The notes beneath the pieces are model-generated. The model was not told where the DNA came from. It ran no database searches and saw only the letters and a program-made list of their open reading frames with translations. Below are positions 13,297 to 24,673 of a stretch of 64,000 bases of DNA, piece after piece; position 1 is the first letter of the stretch, and each line of letters opens with the position of its first letter. Both the position numbers and the translations under genes were made by a program. Source of the DNA: Panaeolus papilionaceus (Eukaryota; Basidiomycota; Agaricomycetes; Agaricales); NCBI GenBank assembly GCA_015501605.1, contig JADNRZ010000003.1:2046001-2110000 (forward strand), read 5' to 3'.

Positions 13297-14346
13297 ATGC
13301 CGCCACTTAAAGATGCCCTTGAATCTCGTTGCTTCTATTGCGGCGAAAGCAATCCTGATCTTCTTCGATGCTCGGGCTGCAAAGCTGTTATGTATTGCAA
13401 CCAAGAAGACCAGCAAGCTGACTGGGCGAAGCACAAAGCCCAGTGTTCAGCCATCAAAAAGGCAACAAGAACACTTGAAAAAGAGGAGACACAGCTACGC
13501 AGCACCCCACCCGACATGTTTATGCCTGAAAATGTGTTCGAAACGTCCGTTGGACATTTTTGGGGTATCCACGAAACGAGGCCGTATATGCGGGCACGAT
13601 TTCAAGTCGCGTATCAACTTCAGCACCTCACCTCGCGACCGGCTGTTAAGGAAGCTTTAAACCACTTTCTCGATATGCTGAGGCTGTGCCGAGGTGATAA
13701 TATGGGTGTTCGAGATTGGGTCCCCGCACTGTATCTGAGGTTGAAGAGGGATCAAGAAGCCTACGATTTTCTGAAGTGGTGGGCCACTGAAGGGGAAAAT
13801 TCTGACTACGACTGGGGTGATACGGACCTTCCTTATTTGAACTTGAAGGATCAAGACGTTTTTGAAGATGTCGGATTCTTCAAATCTACGTATCAAGCCG
13901 CTCATGCAATCGCGTTGACACTGATCAAGGTAAGTGATCATCTACATTTTCGGTCATATTTATTCATACAACTCCAATAGCTGAGGATGCTCCTTGACCT
14001 CACCGATATAAAGAACTCCACGCAAGCTTCTTCAGAACTTCCCCCGTCGCAGCGCAGTGGCGTTTGGAAGAAACGACCAGAGCTTCTTCTTGAGTCAAAC
14101 AAGCTGGATGAACGAATCGGAAGCCTGCAAAAACAGGTTGACAAGCTCTTCGAAATAGTCGAGAAAAGCAACAAGCACGTTTGGACTTGCCTCTTGGATC
14201 ACGAACGATACATGCCAGAGCAGATCTCTAGTTATGGTATGGGTAGCCCTGAAGAAGCTATCCTTACAGTTCAGAATGAGGGACGGGCATGGATTGAAAC
14301 GCGAGGCGCATTGGAGTGGGTCAGAAGGAAAGTGTCAGCACGTTAA
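13297..14346 (+). CDS. MYND-type zinc finger protein, tandem copy 1
   Basis: Two exons (13297-13929, 13981-14346) give about 332 aa. The ATG at 13297 is chosen because it directly precedes the conserved start MPPLKDALE, which matches MSAPKDALV of copy 2. A canonical C6HC MYND finger occupies residues 11-49 (CFYCG, LLRCSGCKAVMYC, DWAKHKAQC). The rest is a conserved helical region with motifs VGHFWGI, LQHLTSR, LYLRLKRDQEAYDF and DYDWGDT. The second exon has a coiled-coil-like ERIGSLQKQVDKLFEIVE and ends WIETRGALEWVRRKV. MYND fingers usually bind proline-containing peptides in partner proteins. The specific role is unknown; such single-MYND proteins are numerous in agaricomycetes. Confidence 0.88.
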
Positions 14347-14744
14347 ATCCCTCAATTTTGTAGAAACACGCCGTTCGATGTAGTTTCAAGTCGTTGTATC
14401 CATTCACGATTGGCTCACATATAGCTTGCTTGTATTGGTTGTGACGAACAAGTTACACTTTCCTCAGAACAAAAGCCGTATCTTTTTTTTTCTCGTGAAT
14501 AATGTTAAAGCTTCCCATGACAATTATCAAACCTACTTGGTCATGGCCGGTTTTCGAATGGGTTCATGAACTTCTGATGGGGATGACTCGGATGAGACGC
14601 GAATTGGGGTGTAAGATCGGGTTTCCATTTTTGGAGTCGACTGGCTTCCGCCTTTTCCGCTTTTCCTTTCATCTCACTCCTTGCTTTCGGATCCCCTGGC
14701 TTGAAAGAAACTACTAGCACAGCTATAACTTAAACCAGACAGCG
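14347..14744. other. Spacer between the two MYND genes
   Basis: Contains the 3' region of copy 1 and the promoter of copy 2. No obvious similarity to the upstream region of copy 1 was seen, so the duplication appears limited to the transcribed part or is old. Confidence 0.4.
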
Positions 14745-15810
14745 ATGTCAGCACCTAAAGATGCTCTCGTCCACCGTTGTTCTTATTGTGGAAATCCAGG
14801 GGATAATATTCTGCGCTGCACCGGCTGCAAAGGCGTCACCTACTGCGACCGACAACACCAACGCTCTGATTGGCAAAATCATAAACATCGATGTTTGATT
14901 ATCCAGGACGGTCTCAAAAAGCTCCAAGTCGAAGAGAAAAGGATTCAAAACAATCCAGCCGAGTCTTTCTGGCCAGGAAATCTGTTTAAAACGGGCGTTG
15001 GGCACTTTTGGGGCATCCTCGACACGAGGGATTACATGAGGGCAAGGCATTTCGTTGCTTGGGAACTTCAGCATTTGACATCGCGGGAGGCCGTTAAGAC
15101 ATCTTTGGGGCATTTTAGAGATATGACGAGGCTAAACCGGAGCGATAATATGGGGACAAGGAACGTGATACCGGGGCTGTATCTGAGGTTGAGGAAAGAC
15201 CAGGAGGCGTATGACTTTATCAAGTGGCACGCAACCACAGGCAGCAATCCAGACTACGACTGGGGAAACACACGTCTTCCGTATTTGAATCTAAAGGATG
15301 AAGATGTTACGGAAAGTATAGACTCTTTCCAAGACAACCTCGAATTTTCTGCGATCATCGTCATGTGTTTGATCAAGGTACGGGCTTGCAAACCTATAAT
15401 GCAACTTCATGATGCTGAATACTAGTTAATTTTCAATGATGCTACGCGTATAGCTTCGAATGCTTATCGACATGAAGGATATCGAGAATGGAACACGCGA
15501 TCCGTGTGACGTCTCGTCCCTACGTAGCGGAATCTGGGCAAAGCAAGCCGAGCTCCTTCAACCAAAAGGACGACACGAAAGAATCTCAAAGCTGCAAAAA
15601 GAGGTTGATAGGCTATTTGAAAAAATCAAGATGAAAAACAGACATTTTTGGGTGTTCCTATTGAATCACGAGAACAACATGTTCGCTCAGGTCGAGTATT
15701 ATAGCTCAGGGACCCCTGAAGAAGCTACCATTGGGGTACAGACTGAAGGGAGGCCGTGGATTGAAACTGAAGGCGCGTTGGAATGGGTTCGGGAAAAGTT
15801 AATGGAATGA
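14745..15810 (+). CDS. MYND-type zinc finger protein, tandem copy 2
   Basis: Paralogue of the preceding gene with the same architecture. Exon 1 (14745-15377) has exactly the same length, 633 nt, and the intron sits at the same position (after LIK, before LRML). Exon 2 is 15454-15810, giving about 329 aa. The MYND finger is complete (CSYCG, LRCTGCKGVTYC, DWQNHKHRC). Shared blocks include VGHFWGI, LQHLTSREAVK, LYLRLRKDQEAYDF, DYDWGNT, LQKEVDRLFEKI and GALEWVREK. The two copies are diverged throughout, so the duplication is not recent. Function is unknown beyond the expected protein-binding role of the finger. Confidence 0.88.
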
Positions 15811-16555
15811 TTGTGTTATCGTTCTTGCTCGAACCGTCAGTGAAGCATAGTTCCGTCCTCTGACGTTTAATATTAACGAATGGCTCGATGTTGGGCATGA
15901 TGACTTAAATCCCTACTTTGTGGCACGCTCGTTGAGCGATCATTCTCCTTCATTTTGTGTCCCTGAATGAAATGCGTGATGTCATTCTGAGAATACAGTC
16001 TTCTATTTTTGCTACGATGCGCCACCGTTTTGCTGGGCCAGTAATTCTGTATAGAATCACCCCCCTCGATTCAATTATGTCCTTCGAATTCCAAAATTCG
16101 CACAGAAAATTGTGCGGTCATCATGATATCATTGCACTTGCCGGAAACAATAATCAAGACGACAACGTAAAGATGCACTTTGGCAACTCCATCTCCATAC
16201 AAACCATACCGAGTATAGGTCGAAGTGATACAATTACCGTCGCAGCTATTCAAATACTGCAGAAGTGAAGTAGCTATGACATGGGCCATGACCAGCTTTT
16301 CAGCAGCGAGCCACAGCGGCTGGAGGCGTTGTAAGGAGGATAGGTGACAGTTTCAATGCGTAGAAAGACTTTGAATTTAGGGTGATCAGCATTTTTCTAT
16401 ATTTGTATGTTTAGTGGAAAATCTTTGGAATTTGTGTCGACTCCAAAATTTGCACACGAACGAGGCCTCTACGCTTCCTATAAGTAATCATGATGAACAA
16501 TACACTTGAACCCCACAATACAGACTAATCTAGCCATAGCCAGCTCCTCGAAGGC
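15811..16555. other. Intergenic region between MYND and BTB genes
   Basis: No gene is supported. Two similar short blocks (around 16085-16130 and 16438-16500) share CCAAAATT(C/T)GCACA followed by ATCATGAT. They may be remnants of a small duplication. Confidence 0.4.
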
Positions 16556-17825
16556 ATGCACACTGTTCATTTTGTGCGGCTTCATTCACCAGAGTCTGCA
16601 AATACCAGTGATCTCACGGATACCCAAGGCGCCCTCACTATCGATGGGTATAAAAACGAGTCAATGCTAGATTCAGTGAGTGTATCGCTTGACCATTGGG
16701 GAATGTTGGGTTGACTTGGGTGGTAATTCCCCCTTGTTGCCTCAAACCTTCAGATGAACCGTGTCGTCAACGAGGCGGCTAATGACAACCTGCAGCCTGA
16801 TGCAATGATAACGGCTTCTGTCTCCACGGCCTTCAATACCTCCACTCATAGCATTCCACCGGATATCATATTTGCTACCTCAGACCATGTTCAATTCTAT
16901 GGTCACACCAGTATAATATCATCCAAATCCCCGAATGCTTTTCAGGAGATTCTCGGTGGTCGCTCACTCTCTCAATTTTCCGGTTTCTCACCAGTGACAC
17001 CTAACAACATTATTCATATTGATATTCCCTCAAACGAGTTTAATGTCATAATGCACATGTTATACAACACCTCTCCTGCTGTACATTCCCCGTCGTTGGC
17101 AACCCTTATTGGAGCAATTGATCGAGCAATTCTTCTTGATGTTAACCCTAAGGCTTACATCGTGCCCAATACTCCAATTTTCTCACTTCTGGAGGCCTAC
17201 ATTCCCCTTCATCCTTTGGACATATTCATAATGGCCGCTCACCATTCCATACCAGATCTCGCCCGTCAATGCTCATCCCACCTGCTGGCTATTCCTATCA
17301 CGCAATTAACAGACGCGCAAGTCGAGCGAATGGGCGCATTGTATCTGAAAAGACTCGTATCCCTTCATCTCAGCAGAATACTGGAGCTCAAGACAATTCT
17401 TCAAAAGGTGCCCGAGTTCCATCCCGCAACGGATGCCTGCACCTTTCCGGACCAACGAGCTGTGTCTCGTGCTTGGGCGCTTGCTGCAGCGAGCATCATC
17501 TACGACGCGTCACCCGGTCAGTCCCCCGTAATCACTACATATCTTTTGCACCATTTTAAGTCCTTTACCCGAGCTAGATATTGCACCAAGGGCAATCAGG
17601 GAGCCATTTGAGCAAATGTCGGAGCATATGCAGTGCAAAGATTGTAAACGGGCTCTCCATGATCGTCTTAGGGACGTCCTTGTTCGATGGTCAGCCACCC
17701 AAGTACGTATCATGCAATCAATCAATCGACCTCAAGTGTTCTTTACTCAAAAGAATATCGCCGCTTTTTTGTAGCGCACGATTGATTAATCTCATCTACC
17801 TGAGGCTTTGCAGCTGAGGCTGTAG
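16556..17825 (+). CDS. BTB/POZ-domain protein
   Basis: BTB domains mediate dimerisation and Cullin-3 or transcription-factor interactions. Proposed exons are 16556-16675, 16754-17516, 17578-17702 and a short terminal exon from 17814 to a TAG at 17823-17825. The BTB signature lies in the second exon (PPDIIFATSDHVQFYGHTSI, SKSPNAFQEIL, ILLDVNPKAY). It is followed by a helical region and a CKDCKRALHDR motif reached through the AG acceptor at 17577. Without that splice the frame stops at 17611. The very short final exon is uncertain, because another frame there could add a longer tail. This matches a large agaricomycete family of BTB proteins with a C-terminal CxxC. Confidence 0.75.
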
Positions 17826-18504
17826 CGTTGGCACAAGTTGGGCAGGACTTGGAGCGTCTACGGCGTATATCTACGGACCACGACACAATATCACACAAAT
17901 GAGACGGTTACCGGCTGTTACATTTACCTATTTCTTTCACCCTCGATAGTAGGTTATCTTGGCTCGGAGCTCAGACGCCCTCTGAGTAACTTGACTGGGA
18001 TGGCGTGTTCAATTATTTCGTGCAATTGTACTGACAATTCTTCAATCAACATATGGTCATAAGAAGCATTGACAACCTTGCTTGATAGAATCTGCCATGT
18101 GTAGCTGTCCCCCGATCTGAGTGTGAACGTATAATTTTCGAGTCTTTTCTCCGCCGTGAGCTCGACGAAAAGGGGTGTTCAGTGCTCGTTAATCTCTGAT
18201 GCTGCCAGTGGGGTTTAGACCAGGTTAGTTGCCTAGGAGCCAGGCCTAGCCTATAGGAACGCGCGTCGCGTGTGAGCACCAAGCACATGATTAACATGTG
18301 CCTGATTTGGCAGGTAGCCGTGGCCTTCCACGAGCATTGATTCTGAACCAGCGTCCCTCTGCTCATAAACCACCACAGCAGCTTCTTGGTACTCAGTTTG
18401 GAAGAGTCCCATCACTCTTGGGTGCATGTTCTACCAGGTCATACGCCAAAGTGCAGTAATGTTGAGCCTGTAATTTAACCTGTTTATCTGAGGTTTACGC
18501 GACG
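17826..18504. other. Intergenic region
   Basis: No gene, repeat or RNA was supported. Short open frames on the minus strand (18046-18366) have no recognisable features. Confidence 0.4.
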
Positions 18505-19150
18505 ATGTCGACGACAACTCCACCATGGCCTTCTCTGTACAGTCCTGGTTTAGAAGTTCTTCATATACAACATAATAATCCAGTTCAGCCTGGTGCATTC
18601 TATCTGTATAATGCAAACGGTTAGTGAGCTCAGGACTTTCTATCTTGCTTTCATGGAAACCTGATACGCCTTGCCAGATGTATTTCGCTTCACATTTTAC
18701 TGGACCCTCATTTTCTACGTGCCAATCTTCTTGGTTTGCGGGTCATATGCCTTTTTCAACTACGCAATTCCTCCATCCTTAAGGAAGTCGACGTCTACTC
18801 GCCAGGACCGAGAGTCCCATCATCTGGTCAACATCGCATCACAACCCAGGGCTTCAGCTCGCTTCGTTGACCACCCAATAAAAACACCCAAGACGAACGA
18901 GCGCAGATCAAGAGTTGCTTTTGCGCTGATCGTTCTGTTAACATTTCTAATTCTCAGCGTAATCGGGGCTGTAATAGCATCCGCTATTCTAGGCTACATC
19001 ATGGCAGGAGTCTACAAGGCGGCGAACTTTAACATGTCGACGTAAGTCCTGTCAATTGTCTAGTTTTCGAGGATTTTGATTTTCATAATCATTAGATGGA
19101 TACCGTTCTTGCTTGCTGTTATCCAAGTATTGATAGGATTGCTCAGGTAG
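18505..19150 (+). CDS. Small multi-pass membrane protein, conserved fungal type
   Basis: Three exons (18505-18619, 18678-19041, 19096-19150) join in frame to about 177 aa. The start MSTTTPPWPSLYSPG is followed by a short lumenal-type segment. A first transmembrane helix spans about residues 43-65 (FYWTLIFYVPIFLVCGSYAFF). A basic loop (RKSTSTRQDRE, KTPKTNERRSR) follows, then a second helix (VAFALIVLLTFLILSVIGAVI). A third hydrophobic stretch ends in the last exon (WIPFLLAVIQVLIGLLR). The splice into WIPF extends a helix that would otherwise be cut, which supports the model. It resembles a widespread but uncharacterised fungal membrane protein family; no function can be assigned. Confidence 0.72.
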
Positions 19151-19645
19151 GCGGACTTTACAATACCCCGACAGGAAGATTGATTGATTTCTTCAACAGC
19201 ATATGGCCCTCTATCATTGATATTATTTAAAATACCCCCCCTTTCATCCTTCGTGCACAACTTAATGGATTACTGGCTTTTTTTGGATCATCCTCCATGA
19301 ACTGAGATCTTGAGTGAACAGTGGTTGGAGCATGCAAATGTTGACACACAACTACGGACAGATAGGTTCGACGAAGAGCTCAAGCGCGAGGATTTTCTCA
19401 GTTCATCTCCCATGAGCTAGGGTGTAGAACGAGTACCAAGATTCTGCCACCATTGAGTATTGGAGCAAGTTTAGGACGTATTTTTGGACACGCACAATAT
19501 ATTGTGGCATTACTAACGGCAGCATTTAGTACTAGGGATGGGGTTGACAACACAGCCCTGGCAAGCCTTTCTGAAAGTTAAGATAACGGCAGATATGGTT
19601 GGATATCTGACATAAAACATAACGCAAATGTGGAGAAAGTTGTTA
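19151..19645. other. Convergent spacer
   Basis: Lies between the 3' ends of the membrane-protein gene (+) and the EngB-type GTPase (-). Nothing recognisable beyond 3' flanks. Confidence 0.5.
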
Positions 19646-20627
19646 CTATAATGAGCACGCTTCCTTGATATTTTTTCTGACAGCCTCGATCCCAAATGGC
19701 GGGCTCATAGCTGAACTTGTAATCAGAGGCGACAGACATAGCGGAGCAGACTTCCAGATATCTTCGCGGATTGTTTTAAGTGTTGTTTGAAGCTGCGAGC
19801 TTGGCACCAAGTCGACTTTGGTGATCACCGCCTGTAGTGTAAATGGCTGCGTTCCACGATCTGTGAGGAGGGATCCAGACAGGTGAGCCAGCATCTGGCG
19901 GTCAAAATCGTTGAGACCGTGTTTGGCGTTGAACAGGATATATATTCGTTTGAGCCTGACGGGTTGTTAGTATTAGCGTTTCGTGCATCGGAAGTGTATG
20001 AGAAACCTTACTGTTCTCGCTTTGAGATATATTGGTCAAAAAGGTCCCCCCATTCCGGTCTTCCTCGAGCACCATAACCAGGCGCGTCTACGAGAAGGAG
20101 TTTGCCAGGTTCTGCTCCTATCCTGTAAAAGTTTAGGGATTTCGTGTGGCCCTGGAAAACATACGTTTAAAGAATATATAGGATGGACTGAAGTTGACAT
20201 ACCGCCTTAGCGCTGGTGCCGAGCAGGGCATTCCTTCCTATTACCGCGTTGAACAAGCTGGACTTACCAGCGTTTGCGCGCCCTGCAACCAAATAAATTA
20301 GCTTTTATTTACCGGTAAATATAGGTAAAAAGTAATGACCTGTGACGATTACCTAGTCATATGGCGTTAACACAACAGTAGTCAAAATGTAATTACACAT
20401 ACCTCTGGCAATCCTGTGGATTTTGGAATAGAAGCAAAGGTTTTCGCAGCAGCTATAAATTCAGCAGCACCTGAATTAGAGAATATATCGGTATTTGAGG
20501 AATATGTCCGTCCGCAGGTGGGTTTGAGCGACTTGGACTGTGGATACCTGCACCTGTCCTGCACCCACAGGTCACATTTTGAAGACAAGCGTCGTCTAGT
20601 AAGCCCAGAAGCTGAGTGTACAGACAT
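19646..20627 (-). CDS. EngB/YihA-type GTP-binding protein, probably mitochondrial
   Basis: Predicted GTPase of the TRAFAC EngB family, expected to act in organellar large-subunit ribosome assembly. Five exons (20627-20403, 20352-20340, 20282-20203, 20151-20012, 19955-19646) join in frame to about 255 aa. Motifs are G1 GRANAGKSS, a G2-like GHTKS, G3 DAPGYG, G4 TKVD and a G5-like SSAMS. The second exon is only 13 nt and supplies VIVT before the P-loop. The N-terminus has several Arg and few acidic residues, which is compatible with a mitochondrial presequence, but the start at 20627 is a judgement because the frame is open further upstream. All nucleotide-binding motifs are intact. Confidence 0.85.
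20340..20352 (-). other. 13-nt microexon of the EngB-type gene
   Basis: The sequence GTAATCGTCACAG lies between an acceptor (CTAG) and a donor (GTCATT). The flanking introns are 50 nt (20402-20353) and 57 nt (20339-20283). Including it restores both the frame and the beta-strand (PE-VIVTG) normally found just before the P-loop. Skipping it shifts the frame. Confidence 0.75.
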
Positions 20628-23600
20628 TTTTAGAATTAACACGGATACTCCTTCAAGTTGCACAGGAGATGAAGAAATGACAGAAACCGACGTGAAGCTC
20701 CATAGGCGAAACTCAACAAGACCGGCAATTAAAACCAAACCCGTATGTAATAGATCCGGCAATTAAACCCAGCACGCATCTTATCTTATCTTTTTAAGGG
20801 AGATAAGATGTAAGGATGTAAGGGGCGGAGTGAGCGAATTGAGCTGGTGACAACCTGCTGTCCATAAATCAAACATGAATGATAAATTATTGGTTTTTTT
20901 CTACAGACACACAAAAACTGAGAGGAGAGTTGTCGAGGAGATATCACTGTACAACTCACAAGGCAAGAAAAACTGACCAGAGAAAGTGGCCCCTCCATAC
21001 CAGATTTTCTCGTCGGAGATGCCAGTTTTTCTTATGTGGTTAACATCTTAAATGCAAGAAAATTCTGGCCTGCGGGGTCAGAAATTCATGCCTTGTACAA
21101 CAGAAATTCCTGCTTTGAGGTCAGAAATCAGTATCAGAAAAACCGGCCCTTGATAGAAAAAATGACCCAGAGCAAAGGAAAAACCGTAAAAAAATTTTCA
21201 TATCTTGACGTTGGTCATCCAGAATAATGACCAGGTGGAAAAATCAGCCTCTTATAAAATCCCATTTCTGCTGCTTTTTGTGGGGTAGGATATTGGCATC
21301 ACTCCAGGGACAGAAAAAAGTCGCCGAAAGAAATAAATTTGTATTAAACATACACTACTCCTACTATACATGTTATGGAAGTACTCTACACTATAAGAAT
21401 ATGATGTCTCAGTTGACTCACCTAACCCCAAACAGCGACCACAGACCACTTACACATCTCGAAATCTGACCGGACACTGTGACTAAAATGAAGGATGCTT
21501 GTCAACATCTTATTAAACAATGGAAACAATAGGAGCACTTACTTGTATTTGAGTTACACTGTAAACTTGGCTTTGTGAGGCGGCTAGAGATGATGAATGA
21601 GATCAAATGACAAAGGCTGCTAAAGCAACAATTCTGCACCAAAGCATCAGCCAACAGCAGAAAGCAATACCAAGAGCATAAACATACATGATTCTGGAGA
21701 CTACAATCCTGCTCCTGCTGTCTCCTCCATCCAATTGTTCTGAGTTGACAACTAGTGCACCATCTTCATGTCTGCAGCCAGGGACTATGTCTGGGTGTGA
21801 GTCTCTTTGATCTCATAGTCTAATCTCATTAAAGACAGCACGTACCAAAAAGAAACGAGAGTAAGATGTCATTGAAAAAGAAAACAGAGTGTAGTAGAAG
21901 GGAGGAGGCAAGTGTGAAGTGAGCCGAATTGAACTTCGCCCGAGGCAAATATGAACAACGGTCACATGACCGTATTTTGAATCTCCGGTTGAATTGACTT
22001 AGACGAAAATCAAACAATATTCACACAGAACAGTTCACCGCTGCGTAATGCCAATGAAAACCCCATATCCAATCAGCCTAATTTTGTGTTCACACAAGAT
22101 TTTCTCTCTCTAGATGCTAAGAAACTAATATTTGACCCCAGTCCGCCTCTCATTATTTACTACTTTGGATACAGAAAAGCCGACCCCTCCCCACTCTAAA
22201 TTTTCTGACCGCCGTCTTTCGAGGGTCAGCAAGGCGCCTGTTTTTATGACTCTCGTTTTTTTATATACTCAGAACACAGAAATTATGGCCCCGGATTTCT
22301 CACTGTCAGAATTCGGAGAAAAAGTGGTGGTCCCCATGGCTTTAATTGACCTCCTTTTCTCACGGCCACTTTTTCTGGCCGAGTTGGGTTTACAGTGTAT
22401 GGGGTAAACGTATTCTACAAACCGAAAATCAACTCCCGAACGTAATATAACGCACCTTCGAAATGACCCTCGTAGTATACATACCACCCCAACCTGGATA
22501 TTGTCTCCGTCGAATCTCAAATAGAGGTAAATGAACTCCTGGGCCAAGACGTGCCCCTCCAATTACTTTTTGGTAAAGAAAGGAGAAGCATCCGCCATCG
22601 CTAGGCTGTATTTTTTTCCAATGGGCTTATAGCCTAGATAACTCTCGATCGGTTGCTGAAATACATCCATTCGGCGAGTCAGCAACATTGCCACCGCAGC
22701 GCTTATCCGCGCAGGCGTTACGGGCGTATGTACGACAGAACTGCTTTTCATCGTCATATTATAAGGTTGGAGATTTTGGTTTCGGAGGGCTAACTTTAAC
22801 CTGTATGAATCTTTTGGTGACCTCGAAAGGGATACATTTATTTCTCGCCAAACAAAACAGGTTTTGCATTAGTTGAGAGGGAGCGCCCGGCATGCCCGTA
22901 CCTTTGTTGGTTGCTTTCGTTTTTTGGTGGGTACTGGTCCTATGCATGTACCTAGGGGTGTCCGAGTTACGACTTTGTTGGTTCGGGCGGGGATCGAATC
23001 GAAGTGCTGAAGAAAGGGGCCCACCGTCATTCGACTAACCGAGTTTTTCGATGTCATCAAGCCACGGTTAGTATGCAAGCGACGATATTTTACATTCAAC
23101 CCAGGGGACTGGATGAACAACCTCCTCTTCAGGCCTTACAAAACCCCGTCCATCTTTGGACTCTATGTAAGTGGAAATCGGTGTCCCTCATAGGCTGAGA
23201 CCGTGTAGATATCTAGAAACTATCCACAGACTTCAAGGGTGCTCACAATGATGCATCATAATCATGATCGATGCAATGCACGAACCTGAATTTGACCCAA
23301 AATGGGGTGTGCGCATTGCGCAAGGTTCGCAACCAATCAACATCAACCATCAGGTCACTTGAGTTGCCGTCCAATCAAATAAGCCAATCAGAGTGGAATA
23401 GGAAACGAGAAATAATTGCAAATAAAACCTACTCGCTTCATGCATTCTACATGCAATGGCGGAGTTATCTGGTTTCTCCTTGTTGTACTCGCTGTATTTT
23501 CCTGGTAGGGTTTTCAATGCTGTTGATGCTGAAGAAAGAGAAACTCGCATTTTCATTACGGTCAATGACCTGGGTAAATATGGGCGCCTATGAGCCCATC

Positions 23601-24673
23601 ACATACGTAAAAATTGCGTAAAAAGGCCTGAGGGATTGATTACGTCTTCTAATTCTAACTAGTGACATTGACATCGAGGTTACCTATTCAGTGAGTTTTG
23701 TCCCTAGACCTTCTTAGGCAATAATGCTCTCCATAAACTGTCAAAAACCTTAACCTGTGGTGTGAGGTTCCTCGACCAGAAGGGTCGACCTCTGAATTTG
23801 ATCTCCGGGGATGTCAAGCACCTGCCATTTAAAGAATCTTCAAACAATGGTCCGAATGGTTGCACTCATTCGTTGACCGTCACTTAGGGAAAGTATATGG
23901 GTCAATTTTGGGGTATATACTCTTTTAGAGGGTCATACTGGGACAGATGATGACCGTACCCTTGCCGTTTTCAGTTGGACACCATGATTGGATACGCCAG
24001 TCCAGGCGGCGTGTATTTCCTTGCCAACCCCATCGGCACCCGGGTTTGACATGTCGTTGATTTTGATAAGGTTATCAGAGTTTGGGGTGCAAGACAATGC
24101 GCAACCGATTCAAAAAGTTAGGAACAGGCTACATGTAGTGGTGCTCAAAATGGAATAAAATAACATGATGCTGTCCATCAGAAACTCTAATGTTTTGTAA
24201 TGCCCGCACTTGTCGTAATTGCGGCTGTGTGACCACTTACCAACAACTAGGAATCATAGGGCACAACCACGCATATTGGCTCTCGGTGGACTTTATACAA
24301 TTTCCCAGATCGGACGTTCACGAGCCACTTTTGCGGACAACGAAGGTGCGATTCGCCGATGATGAGCGTACATAATTTCTACACGTTTACAGATTAATAA
24401 GCGATAAGTTACAAGTAGAAAATGGGGCATAATATGTCATTGGTGTATGACGAAGCGCGGCCGGATATCGTAATAGAAGGGGTGGCATAGGCAGAAGGAG
24501 AGGGGGGAAAAAAGGTAGACGCATTTTACAATCACAATCGCCAGAGTTCAACTGAGTAAAAATGAGAACATTGCACGGATCCGCCGAATCCTGCTCTATA
24601 AATAATTGTCCTCTGGTACATAAGAAGGGAAGAAGATAAAGGATAGAGAAGTAATTGTCGTAAAAAAAACGAA
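20628..24673. other. Gene-poor 4 kb region with diffuse repeats
   Basis: No gene with consistent motifs or splicing was found. The 20.9-22.4 kb part has recurrent fragments of the type GTCAGAAAT and AGAAAAAGTGGCC in both orientations (for example about 20975, 21080-21150, 22300-22380). It also has an 11-bp inverted match ACACTGTAAAC (about 21556 and 22388). This looks like degraded repetitive DNA, but no element boundaries could be fixed. The 22.9-24.6 kb part shows nothing recognisable. Confidence 0.4.

Noticed and set aside
21551..22402. Possible transposon bounded by ACACTGTAAAC inverted repeats
   Set aside because: Only 11 bp match, with no target duplication; chance cannot be excluded.
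22980..23050. Second B-box-like sequence (TTCGATTCGATCC on the minus strand)
   Set aside because: No cloverleaf can be drawn and no A box at proper spacing was seen.
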